Made by a program: the position numbers and the translations under genes. A stretch of DNA of 5,582 bases from an uncultured bacterium. GTDB taxonomy: Bacteria > Bipolaricaulota > Bipolaricaulia > UBA7950 > UBA9294. The DNA lies in assembly GCA_903859225.1 (NCBI GenBank), contig CAIOLV010000094.1, forward strand, positions 1 through 5,582, read 5' to 3'. The notes beneath the pieces were generated by a model. The model was given only the letters and a program-made list of their open reading frames with translations. It searched no databases and was not told where the DNA came from. Within the stretch, counting starts at the first letter, position 1; each line of letters opens with the position of its first letter. Below are positions 4,735 through 5,582 of this stretch, in pieces.

Positions 4735-5582
4735 CTCGGCGCCTCGACCGCACTCGTGTCGATCAACCTGTCCGAGATCGGCCGCATGCCATGCAACCCG
4801 TCGATCGGAGGTCCAGGAAAATCGCAGCTTGTCTGCGAGGTGGACGCCCTCGGCGGCGCGATGGCCGAGCTCTGCGACAAGACGATGATGCACATTCGCT
4901 TGCTCAACACGAGCAAGGGGCCAGCCATGCAGGTGCGGCGAGCTCAGACCGATCGTTTCGCGTACAAGCAGGCCTGGAAGGAGCTTCTGGAAGCGACCGA
5001 CGGGCTGGACCTCATCGAGGGAATGGTCGAGGAGCTCCGCGTGTGCGACGGCCGCGCGGTCGGCGTCCGTCTGCGCGAGGGGCTCGAGCTCGGCGCGAGT
5101 ACCGTCGTTCTCGCCGCCGGCACGTTCCTGCGCGGCCGCATTCTCTTGGGCGATGTGGCCTACGACGCGGGCCGCGCTGGCGAGCCCCCGTCGGTCGGCC
5201 TGGCGACCTCGCTGCGAGACCTCGGCTTCCGCATGGAGCGGTTGAAGACGGGAACTCCGCCCCGCGTTCATCGAAGGTCGATCGACACGTCGGGGCTCGT
5301 GCGGCAGCCGACGAGCGACGTGCCGCTCGCGTTCTCGTTCTGGACCGAGCCGCGTGTCTTGCCCGACGATGCTCCCGTCTACGTGACGCACACGAATGCC
5401 GAGACGCATCGGATCATCCGCGAGAACCTTGAACGCAGCGCCATTTTCAACGGCCTCATGACCGGGACGGGCCCTCGGCACTGCCCGTCGCTCGAAAGCA
5501 AGATCGTCAAGTTCCCGGATCGCGACCGACATAAGGTGTTCCTTGAACCCGAGGGCCGCGACTCGTCCGAGGTCTACCTCCA
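4663..5582 (+). CDS. mnmG: tRNA uridine-5-carboxymethylaminomethyl modification enzyme MnmG/GidA (N-terminal 306 residues, runs off window)
   Basis: FAD-dependent enzyme that with the GTPase MnmE installs the (carboxymethyl)aminomethyl group on U34 of certain tRNAs, using a methylene-folate carbon. Seen: the FAD-binding Rossmann start YDVIVIGAGHAGCEAALAAA (4-23), RMPCNPSIGGPGKSQLV (41-57) with conserved C44, EVDALGG (59-65), LNTSKGPAMQ (81-90), AAGTFLRGRI (151-160), RAGEPPS (171-177), RLKTGTPPR (193-201), VTHTNAETH (241-249), and GPRHCPSLESK (270-280) with C274, the second conserved cysteine. FLEPEG (293-298) is also typical. Full-length family members are about 620 residues, so roughly half is here. 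The GTG start is fixed by homology and GGAG 4 nt upstream. The family signature usually has Tyr before CPS; here it is His273. Initiation may be affected by the relic frame that overlaps this start. Confidence 0.97.
   Translation, partial: MRHYDVIVIGAGHAGCEAALAAARLGASTALVSINLSEIGRMPCNPSIGGPGKSQLVCEVDALGGAMAELCDKTMMHIRLLNTSKGPAMQVRRAQTDRFAYKQAWKELLEATDGLDLIEGMVEELRVCDGRAVGVRLREGLELGASTVVLAAGTFLRGRILLGDVAYDAGRAGEPPSVGLATSLRDLGFRMERLKTGTPPRVHRRSIDTSGLVRQPTSDVPLAFSFWTEPRVLPDDAPVYVTHTNAETHRIIRENLERSAIFNGLMTGTGPRHCPSLESKIVKFPDRDRHKVFLEPEGRDSSEVYL

Noticed and set aside
4555..5532. A 325-codon minus-strand frame opposite mnmG
   Set aside because: It is antisense to a clear MnmG and shows no family motif.

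Overview
This is high-GC bacterial DNA carrying seven protein-coding genes, the tail of an eighth, and two sets of partial gene duplications. The gene set is bacterial: triosephosphate isomerase, PgsA-type phosphatidyltransferase, MnmG, YjbQ, a PfkB kinase, a CsgG-like protein and a SHOCT membrane protein. I cannot fix the phylum. MnmG argues against a typical high-GC actinobacterium, since most of those lack it. A little-sampled high-GC lineage is plausible but unproven.

Left part, plus strand (1-2393): the last codons of an unidentified gene run by a TGATG overlap into a PfkB-family sugar/nucleoside kinase. After 63 bp comes a membrane-anchored CsgG-like protein with an extra C-terminal domain. 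After another 31 bp, which hold an inverted repeat over the ribosome binding site, comes yjbQ.

Middle (2394-2802): a 409-bp stretch with no convincing gene. It contains two further copies of the 3' end of yjbQ, one nearly exact and one diverged and frameshifted, and several stem-loops. An 81-residue membrane protein with a SHOCT tail follows (2803-3048).

Minus strand (3061-4379): tpiA and pgsA form an operon with a TGATG stop-start overlap. It converges on the SHOCT gene with only 12 bp between.

Right part (4380-5582): a divergent intergenic region with a good sigma70-type promoter (TTGACT, 17 bp, TACTAT) firing toward mnmG. Between that promoter and mnmG, a unit of about 125-129 bp holding the ribosome binding site and first 24 codons of mnmG is present twice in tandem. 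The upstream copy is a decayed, truncated mnmG start whose reading frame runs across the real mnmG start. mnmG leaves the window after 306 codons.

The genes do not form one pathway: central carbon metabolism (tpiA), phospholipid synthesis (pgsA), tRNA wobble modification (mnmG) and a possible thiamine-related enzyme (yjbQ) sit together. The most unusual feature is the two tandem duplications of gene ends, the 3' end of yjbQ and the 5' end of mnmG, within 2.4 kb. I found no complete new defence or mobile system.
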